Assembly (NCBI RefSeq): GCF_021155775.2 | Contig: NC_060234.1 | Span: forward strand, 124,001-188,000 | Direction of reading: 5' to 3' | DNA length: 64,000 nt | Source: Neodiprion pinetum | Taxonomy: Eukaryota; Arthropoda; Insecta; Hymenoptera; Diprionidae | In this document: in pieces, positions 26,701 to 37,854 of the stretch | Layout of the letters: every line of letters begins with the position of its first letter | How positions within the stretch are numbered: the stretch's first letter is position 1 | The notes under the pieces: generated by a model | Database searches by the model: none | Told to the model about the DNA's origin: nothing | The model's input: the letters and a program-made list of their open reading frames with translations, nothing else | Position numbers and translations under genes: made by a program

Positions 26701-28425
26701 AAATTCAAAGAACCAATCTACCGACAATAATATCAACTTTCCCACATTAGTCGGTGTTGCTTAGATGATCATGTTATTCCATTATTATATTATTATAATT
26801 AGTGCTTGTTTTTAAGTCACAGAGAAACGTGATTCAGCAAGTAAAAAAAGACATGCTCAGTGTGCACTTGGTGTAAAGATACATTTCTACCAGTATTCAT
26901 AAAGTACAGTTTATGTTGTTGATGGGCTTAACGATAAGTTGGCGACGATTGTTTATTTTGTTCTTCCTTGATAGAATCACACGGCTGCCATGTAACATTC
27001 AAGCTTCCGACATCTTTTCAGTATTCAGTCGAAATATCTATGGCAAATGGAAGCAAGGTGCCGCTTCTAGTTGCAAAATAAGAGTGACAGACAATTCTTT
27101 ATTTCTATTCAACTTGAGAACTTAGCAGACTCAAAGATTAAGTACCTGCTCCTTCCTATCTTGTCATTTACATAGCTTTCCTGTCACACGTAGTAAATCT
27201 ATACTGGTAGAAGTCGTGCTCCTGCCAACAGTAGTACTGACCAGTCAAGGGGCTGACCTACGATATCATAAATCACAACAAGTGTTCGAGTCGTATACGG
27301 CTAATTTATAACTACATCACTTTTGAAGTATGAAAAACTAAAAAGATTGCGTTTGCTATGTCGAGTCGTTTACTAACTTGCAATTTCTGAAAATTTTCCC
27401 ATTCTTGAGTCTCTTTGGGTGCCAAGACATCGAGGTTTGACCTGTACAAATTTTGATGATGATACGAATCTAATTGGTATTTCGCACCAATGTGTATTTT
27501 TGAAACCAGTAACAATTCGTGATCCCCTTGATGTTTTAGTAATGATTTGAAACATATTATATAACAGTGAATAGAATTTACCTGTCGCCAAAAAGTTTGT
27601 ACAACGTTGAGATGACTTATTAAGTCAGCGATGCAATATATCAGAATTCACATTATCGGTCACTTGAATAACCAAGTGTTGACAATTATTGAAAGTTTTC
27701 AATAACATTGTTCCAAGGGTAGTATTTCAATTTCTATAAATACGGGTCTGCGCCGAATAGTATGTGTAGAATTGATTCTCCGATTTTTATCGGGATAGTC
27801 TTCCCAAGATACTGCCTGAGCAAGATAAGAAGTCTAATTATGACTCGTAAATTAGAAGAGAATAAAATATCAAAAAAGGATCCATATTTATTTATTCAAT
27901 ATTACAATTTGTGCGATTGTGTAAGCATTGTAGTTTGTAGCCTGTAACTTTACACACTGCAATGTGTCTTCTGATCCCGGTGTGTTTAGATGTTTTTTTA
28001 GTTGACCTTTTGCATATAGATAATTGCTCCTAGCGCCTGTGTTGTTTGGTACTAAGCTTGCCGCATCTTCATAATGTACACTCACAATATAAATATCTCT
28101 ACTACAGGTTGCTACTTGTGAACCATTGCGTAGCGATCCCTCACAATTTACATAAATTAAACTGATTGCCGTTAATCACCGCATTGCACACTTGTCTTGG
28201 CATTTTGTTCGATTGACGCATTTCCATTTTGGTATACTCAATTCCAGTTATCCGAAACGCAAGTTTAAGGAATGGCTACTTTTATAGATAGGTAGGTGTG
28301 TCAATCGAACAACAGCTGAGAATACGTCATAGTATGGCGATGGAAACATTACCCTTATGGGAAATAAAATTCCTCAACACTTGAGTGTATGGTCGTTATA
28401 TTAAAATTATGTATTAACGTAAGAC

Positions 28426-28473
<48 letters not shown>

Positions 28474-31400
28474 GCACAGCGTTGGGACTGTAACTACAAT
28501 CTTGTATTATTGGATACGCATGTTGTAACTTGAAACACATTGGACACAATGGTATGTCGAACATTAGTGCACCTATAGACACGTTGATTTACGTTGATAA
28601 CGAAAATTTGGAGCTAACTAAGCTGCTCTCGTTTTCGACACATGAGGTGACTCAACTATTATATAACGAACAAGGGAAGAGCTTGCCTTTGCCACTTACA
28701 CTAGTCTAATAAAAAAGTTACACCTTACCCAATCAAATCTATTTGCTGGCAGGTCCTCATATTTGGCAAACGTAATCACCACCTGCCCTTTGTTGTAGAT
28801 CGAATAACCTGATCTTTTTAGACTTCTTAGAGTTTTATAATAGAAACGATGCTTTGCTCAGAAATTTTCCTGAGTTGAACAATTTTCATACTGTCATTAA
28901 TCTCAGACAAAAAGCACATTTTTCGAGACATTGTCCCAGAAGTGAGCATCGTGAATTGTAATAAACGTCCTTCGAGGGACAAAATTGAATTTAATATATA
29001 TTCCCCAGCCTTCAGTGTAGATTTTGATTACTGAAAATATAATGCGTAGAACTCTTGTCATCAATGCGAGGACTTACTGCAGCTTACCAACATATTTTTT
29101 GTACATAATTTGTACGGCAATTGACTGGATCAAAGATACGTAATGTGCATCGAATACATGCATATACGTACATACAAAACGTTATTTTAGATCATTTTGT
29201 ATTTAACCACAAGGAATCCAACTGGGTATACGCAAAACAGTACCAACTTCGATTTTTAATATCAACTCTACATCTGAGTACGGCATTTCACATCTCGTAG
29301 CTTACCTGTCTACTTCAACATTCATCTACCCAATTCATTCTAAAAAAAAATGGATCCGACTGATAACTTAATTGAGTGTTGATGAAATAACAGGCGATTT
29401 AACGAAAACTTTTTGATCAGTTTGAATCTGTGTATTTCGGATTATTCTAATTCTACTTGTTAACTCATTTGTTAGAGCGTTCCCTAGGCATTATTGGGAA
29501 GCAAAGAAAAATGATATTCAAACGTAGAAAATCTATTGTACATTGATTATTGACACATAATAATGATAATAATAAATTATATACAAACTTAATATTCGTA
29601 AGAATTGATCATATCTCCATTGAGTTTGTTAGTTTATTACTATTAATGGATTATTTTCTACTTCCGTCTTCGTTTAGTTAACATATTCTCTCTTGTAGAA
29701 TGGAGATAATTCTTTATTGAGTGTTTTGCCTTGGTTTGTTTTCTTTTTATTTTTTCGTATATATATATATTTTTACCGCACTCCTGGAATTGTTGGTCTA
29801 CTGGATGAAAATACCACGTGTGAGTAAGCCCCTAGCTTATCTAACTGTCAATGCATTCGATGTTGCCATATTGTAGAAAAATAACGAGCTGGACAGTGGT
29901 GAGCAGCCAAAAATAATGACTCTGAGAAGATGGAATGGATTGATATAACTGCATTGTAGGTTTAAGAATATATTTCAACATTAAGGGAATATGAAACTCT
30001 TCTTGGAGCCTTTTCTGCTCTTGGACAATGACGACGGCGATGACGATGATGATGATCATACCTTAATGCATGCCAGCTTTTGATGTATAGCTTCCTTTTT
30101 TCAACTTAATGTTTAATAACACTTTTCCATCACCTGCATATCAGTGACGTAACTAGTATATGCGGCGTGATAAGATGAACAGGGAATAAACTAAGTAACG
30201 AAATATAGTACCAATTTTTTGCAAATTCGTGTCCTTGTACAGGTGACATGATGAAAAGAGCTGAAGATTAATTAAGAGCAGAATTAATCAGCGACGATGC
30301 TTGCCTTTAGTCCTAGATTAGTCTTTCATCAGTTGAATAATATAAACAAACAGCGAGGTTTTTGATCTGGTTCTTATCCCTTTAGTTTTTATAATTTAGA
30401 AAAACTATTCATTCCCTAATACAAGGGGTTACTGATAGTATATTTTATTTTGCCTGTCGTCTAATTATATTGCGCGATTTTTGTACATTTGCAATACACC
30501 CTACTTCCAATTGAAGATGTTTATTTGCTGCACTAGAGCATGACATTTTTATTACCGAATTTCTCTGTGTTCACTAAAAATGTATTATTACAGTATGATT
30601 TGATACTTGGTTACAGATATTTGACTAACAATCCTCTGTTTACAGACACAGAGTCAGAGTTACAACAGCTTGTGCACAAGCAAGAAAACAACAACTCGTT
30701 TTACAATTCATCGCAAACTGAAAAGTGTCCTAATGGAAGTACGGGTATTAGCACCAACGGCGTAGAAAACGTGCCAGACCTAAGTCCTGTCAAGCAGATG
30801 AAAAATGGAGAGGTTGAAGATAGAAAGACGAAGGTAAAGTATATGGTGTATCGTATACAACATAATCCATAAAGTGACACTCTGCCCCATAGATCATTCT
30901 TTCACCTACCAATGGATTTCATTTGCAGAGATGGCCAACCGATAAAGCATATTATATTGCCAAAGAGTTGTTGATGACTGAACGAACATACAAAAAGGAT
31001 TTGGACATCATAAATTTGGTAAGAAAAGTTTTATTAATTGATTAGTCACATTGTGATGAAATGTTTGTGAGCGAATTTTGAATTTCTGGTATCAATATCA
31101 ATATCAATATTTAATAATAATTTCCATGAAAATATTGGACAACTTGGAAACATCTGTCTGAAACAAGTTTAACAAATATGAAAACAGAAAAATAAAAAAA
31201 AATAAAAAAGTCCAACATGAGAAAACTAAGAATACTGCTTCAAAAAATCAAATACATTCGAGTTACCTTAAAATAATCTAAACAAACCAACAGGATCCAT
31301 AAAAAGAGATACACAGAAACAATTCACACAAATGCAGTGATAGAAATAAAATCACAGAACTGTCAAGGAGACGAAAGCATGGTAAAAGTATAAAAACGTA

Positions 31401-34400
31401 GGTCAGGTCACATAAAAACGGTAAAAAATAAAAATAAATATAAAAATAAAATGAAATTAAAGTCAAATAAATCAAATTAAAATAAAATAAATAAATATAA
31501 ATATAACTACACAGCTAAAAATTCAAATCAAAAGCACAAATAACTAGAAAAATACATTACATACAAAATACATATCATAGTGTATACATAAGGATTTTTG
31601 CAGTGGTTCAGAGAGGAAGTATCGAGAGAAGCCGAGCTCGAAGCTGGGCCAGCCGTTGCTTTGATAGAACTACTAGCTGATGCACACGCACCTTGTCTTC
31701 AGGAGATGGAAGCGAGACTTGCCAGATGGGAGGGGAATGCGCGTCACAATATCGGCGATTTTTTATACAATACTTTATTGAACGTACTTCCGCTCTATGA
31801 CCAGTATTTAGAAAATCTCATGCCAGCTCTTGAGAAGATCGAGTATTCTATACGAACTTCACGGAGGTTTGATCAACTTTGCCGAGATTTCGAATCCCAG
31901 AAGCACTGTTACTTACCTCTCAGCTCTTTACTTCTGAAACCGTTACAGCGGTTGCTTCATTACAATAGCATTATCGATAGTAAGTTCTTTTGTTCTTTGG
32001 CAATACACAAAAACCTCCTCAGCTCCCATTAGGATTCTCAGAACGGTCGATGAATTGGAATTATATCAGTTTTAAAAAAATTTCACAGGACTACTCGATC
32101 ATTATCCAAAAGATCACACGGATTTTGAAGACTGCTTAGCAGCAAGGGATCGTCTTGGCGAAACATTGTTAGAAGGCCTCACCGTATTGAATCAGGCGGT
32201 AAATATTACAAAAGTTTCAATGCCAGCGCACATTTTTATTTATCAATTACTTGCATCGTGATTTCATCACTTTTCTGTACACAATTGCAATAACATTTCA
32301 GTAAAAGCGAATTCTTTGTGCAATAATTTGCAACAAGTAAAAATTATCACAATCTAATATTAATGATGTCAGAAGTTGATAAATTTTAACAATGTTCGGT
32401 TCGTAATTGATTTCAAGTCTATTGCTTTTTTCTTAATTCTAAGAAACAAAGGTTTCTTTGCATTATTCATTAGTTTCCGGAAACTCTGCTGTAATGCCGT
32501 ATTCTTGGTTTTGCCAGGAAAATTTGGTCCAATTATGCGAATTGCAAAAAGATATAAGTGGATTTGACGACCTCGTGCAGGACGGCCGAAGATTTATTAG
32601 ACAAGGTTGTTTGCAGAAGTACAGTAACAAAGGATATCAGCAGCGGATGTTCTTTCTGGTATGTTGTAACATATATACTTTGATGAACCAATGACTTCCT
32701 GCACGATAAAACAAATTGACAATTTAATTTAACCATGTAACTACAGTTCTCCGATATTTTGCTGTATACGTATCGAACCCAACAACCAATACAGTGTTTT
32801 CGAGTCCATGGTCAGTTACCCCTCAAGGGAGTCAAAATACAGGATGGAGATAACAAGACTGGAACGGATTTCGCATTTGTTATCCATGGATTGGGGAACT
32901 CGTGAGTAACTGTATTAGTATCTGAAGAGATGAGCTGCAGGAAGTGATGTATTTCATGGCGTTATTATTTACTAGAAATGTGGAAACTTTCCTCGTTATA
33001 TTCTTAGTCTCCCCGTCACGCGTGACGCTGAGTATATTGGATGAAAAACTATGAAGCTCAATGATACACAATGAACCAGTCCGTAAAAAATATCCTTATA
33101 TTGAAGAGTCAATTGGTGATGTTTGATATTTTGCAGCAAGTTCAGACTTTTGTAAGTCCCATAGAGAAGCAGCCAATGAACGCCTTCTGTGTTCAGTCCA
33201 GTAACGTTCTCCAGAGATTTAACCCCTTGTAGCCCCTTGTGACATTTCTGTAACAAACTAAATACGATCCTACAAAATCCATACGGAAGGTATTAATGAC
33301 AAGTCCTTAAATGCTTATTTATTTTAAAATTTATGATTTTGGGCTACAAGGGGTTAAACAAATGTCAGTGTAGTAATTTCCTTCTAGCCTAATCGAAAGA
33401 AAATAGAGTTTTCAAACATTTGGCACAGTAAAACTCTGTGATACATTGTACAATCAGACGTGGCTATTTTAGTGGCCTTGAAGACGTTATTAAGGAAACT
33501 ATTTCTATTTATTTTCTAGGCCCTTGACAGTCGCGGCAAGCAATGAAGACGAAAAAGAACGCTGGCTGGAAGACCTGAATGTGACTGTCGCGCAAGCAAC
33601 CGATTCGGTAGATGGAAAATGTCCTTATTTATCATCCAAATCTTGCAGTGAGTCAGATTTCACGATTACCTTTTTTCAACTCTTAGCCATTTTGGACACA
33701 ACAGAAAATGTATTAATTTTACATAGATGCTATACACATTAAATTGCCTCTTATATACAGGTGAAAAATATGATAGTTATATAGGGTAAATTTATTTTTG
33801 GTCAATGTCAATAGTCTTAGGTTCGACCGACGAAGTTTCGGACGAGCCTGGATCAAGAGAGATAGATAGAACTAATTGTGGAGGTGCAAAGACTTCTCAA
33901 CGGAGCAACACGACGGTTCACGTCTGCTGGCACCGGAATACTAGCATAAGTTATAGTGATCAACTTAGAGCATTTCAGGTAATTGATTCCATACTACATA
34001 TATCACATAGAATTTCATCTATTTATGAATATCACCTTTGAATCGAATTCTTGATACAGTATAGCTAAAATATATTCTTTCAGAATCAGCTCAGCGGTTT
34101 TTTGTTAAGGAAATTCAAGAACTGTAATGGCTGGCAAAAGCTTTGGGTTGTTTTTACGAACTTTTGTCTGTTTTTCTACAAATCGCATCAAGATGACTTC
34201 CCATTAGCCAGTTTGCCATTGCTGGGATATACGGTATCGACTCCAACTGAGAAAGATGGGATCAGCAAAGATTTTGTCTTTAAGCTGCAATTTAAAAATC
34301 ATGTCTATTTCTTTAGAGCAGAGAGCGACTATACATTTGGAAGGTAATTTTTTTCTTGTTTATTCCAACTTGGCGCATTGGTTCACCAAAATATATTTCC

Positions 34401-34597
34401 CGCTGCTAAATTACAGTCTTACTTGAATCAAAATCTGCCATGCTATGATATGAAGTACTTTTAGATGATACATATCTTTAATTTGTAGATGGATCGAAGT
34501 TATCGGAAGTGCGACGCAGCATAGTCATATATCAGTTAGTTTTACCCACAAGAAAATTGTTGGTGAATTTCGTGACGGATTAAACGAAGCTGAGTAA
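5576..34597 (+). CDS. Cdep: FERM, RhoGEF and pleckstrin domain protein (FARP/Cdep family), 993-residue exchange-factor isoform
   Basis: FARP proteins link the membrane and cytoskeleton through a FERM domain and activate Rho-family GTPases through DH-PH. In vertebrates they act in neurite, dendrite and synapse development. Coding exons are 5576-5767, 7423-7527, 7607-7829, 8269-8392, 8591-8678, 8765-8920, 9097-9257, 9409-9483, 11595-11737, 30646-30833, 30929-31018, 31604-31979, 32089-32198, 32518-32658, 32747-32901, 33520-33647, 33821-33978, 34084-34343 and 34489-34597. They sum to 2,982 bases (993 codons plus stop), with every phase matching. FARP1 is about 1,045 residues, so the length fits. 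Domains: FERM about 47-331, FERM-adjacent about 332-385, DH about 486-690, PH1 about 703-805, PH2 about 872-970. The giant exon at 12381-21055 is skipped in this form. The one poor splice site is the donor GTTGTG at 7528. Confidence 0.9.
5768..7422 (+). other. Cdep intron 1 of the coding region
   Basis: A 1,655-base AT-rich intron bounded by GTAAAC and TTTTTACAG. The open frames inside have no recognisable motif and are treated as chance. Confidence 0.6.
9484..11594 (+). other. Cdep intron between the FERM-adjacent exons
   Basis: A 2.1-kb intron with a GTGAGT donor and a GCTCACAG acceptor. It contains a (GTTT)n run near 9990, a Z-DNA-like alternating CG/CA tract at about 10143-10270, and a GC-richer patch near 10030-10090 that reads like a decayed retroelement end. 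No coding exon is supported. Confidence 0.55.
10143..10270. repeat. Alternating purine-pyrimidine tract (CG/CA/TG rich)
   Basis: Runs of GCGCGCG and CGCGCGCGTGCGCGTGTG alternate with CA/TG steps inside an AT-rich intron. Such sequence favours left-handed DNA under supercoiling. It may simply be a microsatellite remnant. Confidence 0.5.
11738..12380 (+). other. Intron preceding the giant Cdep exon
   Basis: Donor GTACGT follows the phase-1 exon end at 11737. The acceptor TTGATCTCCAG ends at 12380. It is AT-rich, and no exon is supported within it. Confidence 0.6.
12381..21055 (+). CDS. Cdep: Giant alternative terminal exon of Cdep: about 2,890-residue disordered tail
   Basis: One uninterrupted frame of 8,675 bases follows a normal acceptor and ends in TAA at 21053-21055. 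The exon needs one base from upstream, and the exon ending at 11737 supplies exactly that (G joined to TT gives Val). FERM-FA would thus be fused to this tail, giving 9,942 bases or 3,313 residues. The frame has no Met at its 5' edge, which supports splicing over an independent start. The tail is Ser/Glu/Asp/Lys-rich with almost no hydrophobic clusters, so it is probably disordered. A charged region at 13690-14790 repeats an S-x-E-R-L-D unit. Late features are a short QFD repeat at about 20120-20195 and a basic cluster RRKRQQNIKRRHR near 20845-20880. It has no DH or PH domain. I do not recognise the tail family. Strong-looking internal donors (14657, 16133, 18416) all leave phase 0 and would not join in frame to the exon at 30646. 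Confidence 0.85.
13690..14790 (+). repeat. Degenerate coding repeat of an S-x-E-R-L-D unit in the giant exon
   Basis: Within the tail, the pattern S-M/V/I/S-E/D-R-L/F-D followed by a charged residue recurs many times (SMDRLDS, SMERLDL, SSERLDC, SIERLDL, SVERLDY, LERFDSG). Spacing is about 15-30 residues, and Arg/Glu-rich linkers lie between. The density of alternating charges suggests a single charged helix or an extended polyampholyte region. The repeats are diverged at the DNA level, so the array is old. Confidence 0.7.
21237..21242 (+). promoter_or_regulatory. Candidate polyadenylation signal for the FERM-tail isoform
   Basis: AATAAA sits 182 bases after the giant-exon stop. It would support the view that this is a terminal exon. 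Confidence 0.45.
21590..21800. repeat. Degenerate short tandem repeat with unit of roughly 30-36 bases
   Basis: Variants of a unit containing TCTTATC, AGGATTTGG and CTTAACAAC recur four to five times (near 21612, 21640, 21670, 21700, 21740). It lies in the presumed 3' UTR of the giant exon. Confidence 0.45.
24985..25082. repeat. TA/TG/CA composite microsatellite
   Basis: (TA)n, then (TG)n, (CA)n and (TA)n in succession. The CA and TG halves are self-complementary and could fold into a hairpin. Confidence 0.8.
26501..26764 (+). other. Weak candidate exon after a long T tract
   Basis: A long poly-T tract followed by CTTTTGACAG makes a strong acceptor at 26491-26500, and 87 codons are open to the stop at 26762-26764. 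If joined to the phase-1 exon ending at 11737, the reading would instead use the second frame, a Cys-containing 50-residue tail ending TGA at 26650-26652. Neither product resembles anything I know. It may be chance, a decayed element or an alternative terminal exon. Confidence 0.2.
28430..28471. repeat. (TA)n microsatellite
   Basis: About 20 uninterrupted TA units in the long Cdep intron. Confidence 0.9.
30646..34597 (+). CDS. Cdep: C-terminal exons of Cdep: DH, PH1 and PH2 domains
   Basis: Ten exons. The first (30646-30833) is an Asn/Ser-rich linker that starts needing one base, matching the donor exon at 11737. The DH domain follows: AYYIAKELLMTERTYKKDL is the first conserved region, CYLPLSSLLLKPLQRL is the conserved nucleotide-exchange helix, and ENLVQLCELQKDI closes the domain. 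PH1 contains FIRQGCLQKYSNKG, FFLFSDILLY and the WLEDLN helix. A Ser/Thr-rich linker (HVCWHRNTSIS) leads to PH2, which has GWQKLWVVFTNFCLFFYKS, PLLGY and the YTFGRWIEVI helix. The protein ends 20 residues later at TAA 34595-34597. The DH helix and both PH cores look intact, so catalytic activity is expected. In FARP structures the two PH domains fold back on DH and inhibit it, and all the same parts are present here. Confidence 0.93.
33223..33353. mobile_element. piggyBac-like miniature element in a Cdep intron
   Basis: A 131-base segment bounded by perfect 13-base inverted repeats (CCCCTTGTAGCCC and its complement) and flanked on both sides by TTAA (33219-33222 and 33354-33357). TTAA target duplication is the mark of the piggyBac superfamily. 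There is no coding capacity. It lies in the intron between 32901 and 33520. Confidence 0.55.
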
Positions 34598-34611
34598 TAA
34601 TAAGCAGAAGC

Positions 34612-34617
34612 AATAAA
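34612..34617 (+). promoter_or_regulatory. Candidate polyadenylation signal for the exchange-factor isoform
   Basis: AATAAA starts 15 bases after the stop codon. A second hexamer lies at 35200-35205 and would give a 3' UTR of about 600 bases. I cannot tell which is used. Confidence 0.4.
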
Positions 34618-36154
34618 GAGAAATTACTGCAAAATTGATGATATGTTGTGTAAAAATCAACACACTCAATAGTCCAGGGCCTGAGTTTTGCCAGTAAGAA
34701 TAGTGCTTATGAACCGTAAAGCTGGACTTGTCTGTGCGACTAGCATCTTCTCGTGCTGGCAAACACTGACCGAGTTATCATTTATAGTCACACGCGTACC
34801 AATATCAGAAATAAATTTGGAGCTACAAGTATTATCTTGGCAAAACTGATGTAGCAATCAAAAGAGTAAAGCGACCAATATTTTCATTATTTCACTTCAA
34901 GAGAAGGACGGTACCTGCTGTCTCTCTTACTGTGTGAGACTCAGGTCGCTCCACAACGAGTGCATGAGAAAAAGGAAGTGCACGCATTTCTCCTATCCCA
35001 GTGAACGCTCTCCTATTTCCCATCTGCTTCAACCCAACTGGCAAAATATATATGGAGTGAATCTCAATGCTCCGCAGTGAGTCAAGTCAGCCAACACTGA
35101 TTCTGTTCTGAGAAGAAGGAAGTAGCTTTTCTGTTTTGGACAGAGATTTATTGAAAGGCAATTGTACATATGCGGGTATAATCTTCCTAAAATATGGCAA
35201 ATAAAATTTCTTACTTTGTTGTTCACGAGAGAAATTCAATATTATGATACTTCGAACTACAAGTCAGTAACTGGAGTTCAATACATCTGGTAATTATTGA
35301 CGAAAAAAAAGTAAAATGGATGCTGGTTGTACGGTAATGAACAGCATTCTATTCAGTTTTATACAGTGACGAATTGCATCATCAATGCGTTGGGAATTCA
35401 ACGATTTCTCTGAACCTGTATCAAAACGATATTCTACCCTGTAGATAACGTCAGGAATTGTACATATAATCATTGCATATACGTACATGAATAGGTATAT
35501 CAATATTACCAATTGTACAAGGAAATAGGTATACATATATATATATAATATGCATATCGGCAAAATTTAATCTGCGTAAATGGGACCAATTCACATTTCA
35601 TAATGTATAGTTTTATCTGTTAGGTTGCGTTGACAAAAAAAGAAAAAAAAAACAATAATTTTGATGTGGCATTTTTACCAAGTTTTCAAATTTCATTTTA
35701 TGATGGATATCATTTTCGCATCCTTCCCTTTTATCCTACTTAGTTCAACATTACTTTGTGGCCGTATTAAAATTCATTCACATTTCACATATCATCTTTC
35801 CCCCTGACAATCAGTGAAATTTTTTGCACAACTATCTGAAAATTAGCAAAATTTTTTACTCGGTTCTGCCCCTTAAAACGAAGTGTTACCTTCTTTTTCA
35901 GCCTATTTTCATACAAATTATTTACATTACCTAACCGTCCATTGTTGAGTTTGATTTATTATTATAATTTCTTATAAATATTACTCATGCACATACTTCT
36001 ATTCCATTTCAATTTTTGTACTACAAATACAAATCTAACATCATTTTCTGTTTTCTATTTCACATGCGGTACACATTTGATACACGCGTTTATTAGTAGA
36101 ATTTTTTAATAGTCCTCCATGGATATTTCAACATGCTAGGTTGTGCATCGATTA

Positions 36155-36577
36155 CAGTGAAACCTCGAATAACCGAGTGCAATTTATCCGGGCTGTTGAT
36201 TAACTGGGCCTGCTGTGAAATATGATTTGTCTTTTTACTTTTGAAAATACATTTTATCGTCAATAGATTGACCATATGTATACATAAGGAGTCCGTCGTG
36301 TACATAAGGAGGTGAATTTTGACTGACAGCCAGTATAAATGTAATAATGAAAATGTTAGATTTCTTTTTGATATACGATATAATGATGAGAGAATGATTA
36401 CAAATAACACCATTTATGCATATGGTACTGTTACAGATGTTTGCTGAGTTAATTAATAACTGTTGATTAGAATATAATAAACATATAGGTATGTACATAA
36501 TTTCTGGATCATCCGTGGATTACACTTATTGCAGCTATTCCTATTACCACACTCCCCGCTTAAAAGAGGTTTTACTA
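36155..36577. mobile_element. Possible Tc1/mariner-pogo type miniature element
   Basis: The left end reads CAGTGAAACCTCGAATAACC after TA. The right end, on the complementary strand, reads TAGTAAAACCTCTTTTAAG, also next to TA. The shared AGTRAAACCTC terminus and TA flanks resemble pogo/Tigger-type elements. The 423-base interior has no transposase. Confidence 0.42.
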
Positions 36578-37854
36578 TATTTGGTAGCTTGTGTGTACAT
36601 TACATCAAGGTCCGGTTTGTTACTTGATTAACTTCCCAGTCTTCTTTTTTCAGCGAAAATACGGAATAAGAGAAATAGAGAACATTCTTTAATCACTCGG
36701 AAAATGACAAGTTGAGTATTTACTAAATTTTCACATTATGAGATATAGACTACAGAAAATTACAATCAACTATTTTTATTAATTTACGGACGGGTTGCGA
36801 CTTTGCGCGTGAGTCTGTGTGCGAGTGTGATTTTAACTTTTGTCCGGTTATATCTCTGTAAGTGATAATCGGATTTGGATGATTTGGTCCCAATTGACGG
36901 CGGCGAGTTTTTTTTTCACTTAATACTGATTAGATTCTTGATACGATGGTCCCATTAGTTACAGAGTTGTTTGAATAACAAAGCCATGAAAAAATCGATT
37001 TCGTTGATTATGTTGTGTGCACTCGATACGCATACGAGCGAAACGCTTTTGGACTGGCTCATCTAGCACACACGCTTCCACGTACTCAGACTACCATTGA
37101 GGAATGGTCAGTAACATATTCTCGACGAGGAAAAATTCGAAGATGGGTTAATTCTAATTACTTGCCCCATCTGGCCCAAAAGATTGCGTAATGCTTCATC
37201 AACGCTCAATTGAAACCATAGTTGTCAGACGTGGGAAAGTTAAGCTGAAGTCACATTGCGGAACTGCAACACGAAGAATCTTACGCCATACCTTTTTTTG
37301 GGCGGAATCTTTTGTATCATGATGGATTTGTGTGACCCTTTCTAGAATAATTGGACCCCCAGGATTATAGAAAACGTATCAAAAAGAGCATGTGACCAAC
37401 AGCAGAAAAGTTACGGAGGAAATCTGACGTTTGTTGGTTGTATCTTTTGAGCCATTGATCGCACCGTATTAGGACTGCGCCCGATCGATTTTCCTCGCAA
37501 AATTTCGTTACAACACTGCATGGAAGGATTTATTCCAGCACTTTTGAAAATCGTCAGAATTATCGCCAAAATTGGAAAGGGTAGTTTTTTCTTCATTTTT
37601 GGAGTCGAAAATTTATTGTCTTAGATTCGATTTATATGACCCTTTCCTGACTAATTGGACCACCAGGAACTCAGAAAACGCAGCAAAAAGAGCGTGGGAT
37701 CAACAGGAGGGAAATTACGAAGAAAAAATCACCTGCTGAAAAATGTCGAAAACACAGGTTCTCGTTTTTCGGCTCTAACTTTTGATGCGTTGATCGCAGC
37801 GTATTGGGACTGCGCCCAATCGATTTCTCTCGCAAAATTACGTCGGAGTAGTGC

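Larger units (their letters stand above)
22200..30645. other. Long intron between the giant exon and the DH-PH exons
   Basis: About 8.4 kb with no firmly supported exon. It holds TA/CA microsatellites at 24985-25082 and 28430-28471, a T17-type run at 26458-26477 and a weak exon candidate at 26501-26764. It ends in the acceptor CTGTTTACAG at 30636-30645. Confidence 0.5.
34598..37299. other. 3' flank of Cdep up to the satellite
   Basis: AT-rich, with no gene seen. It includes presumed 3' UTR (to about 35.2 kb), a TA microsatellite near 35537 and a mariner/pogo-like miniature element at 36155-36577. The stretch 36780-37300 is not recognised. Confidence 0.5.

Noticed and set aside
27270..27300. 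tRNA-like GTTCGAGTC box
   Set aside because: No cloverleaf can be formed around it by eye.
30540..30645. Independent start codon for a DH-PH-only protein at 30540
   Set aside because: The segment before 30646 looks like intron (acceptor TTTACAG); the frame is open only by chance for 35 codons.
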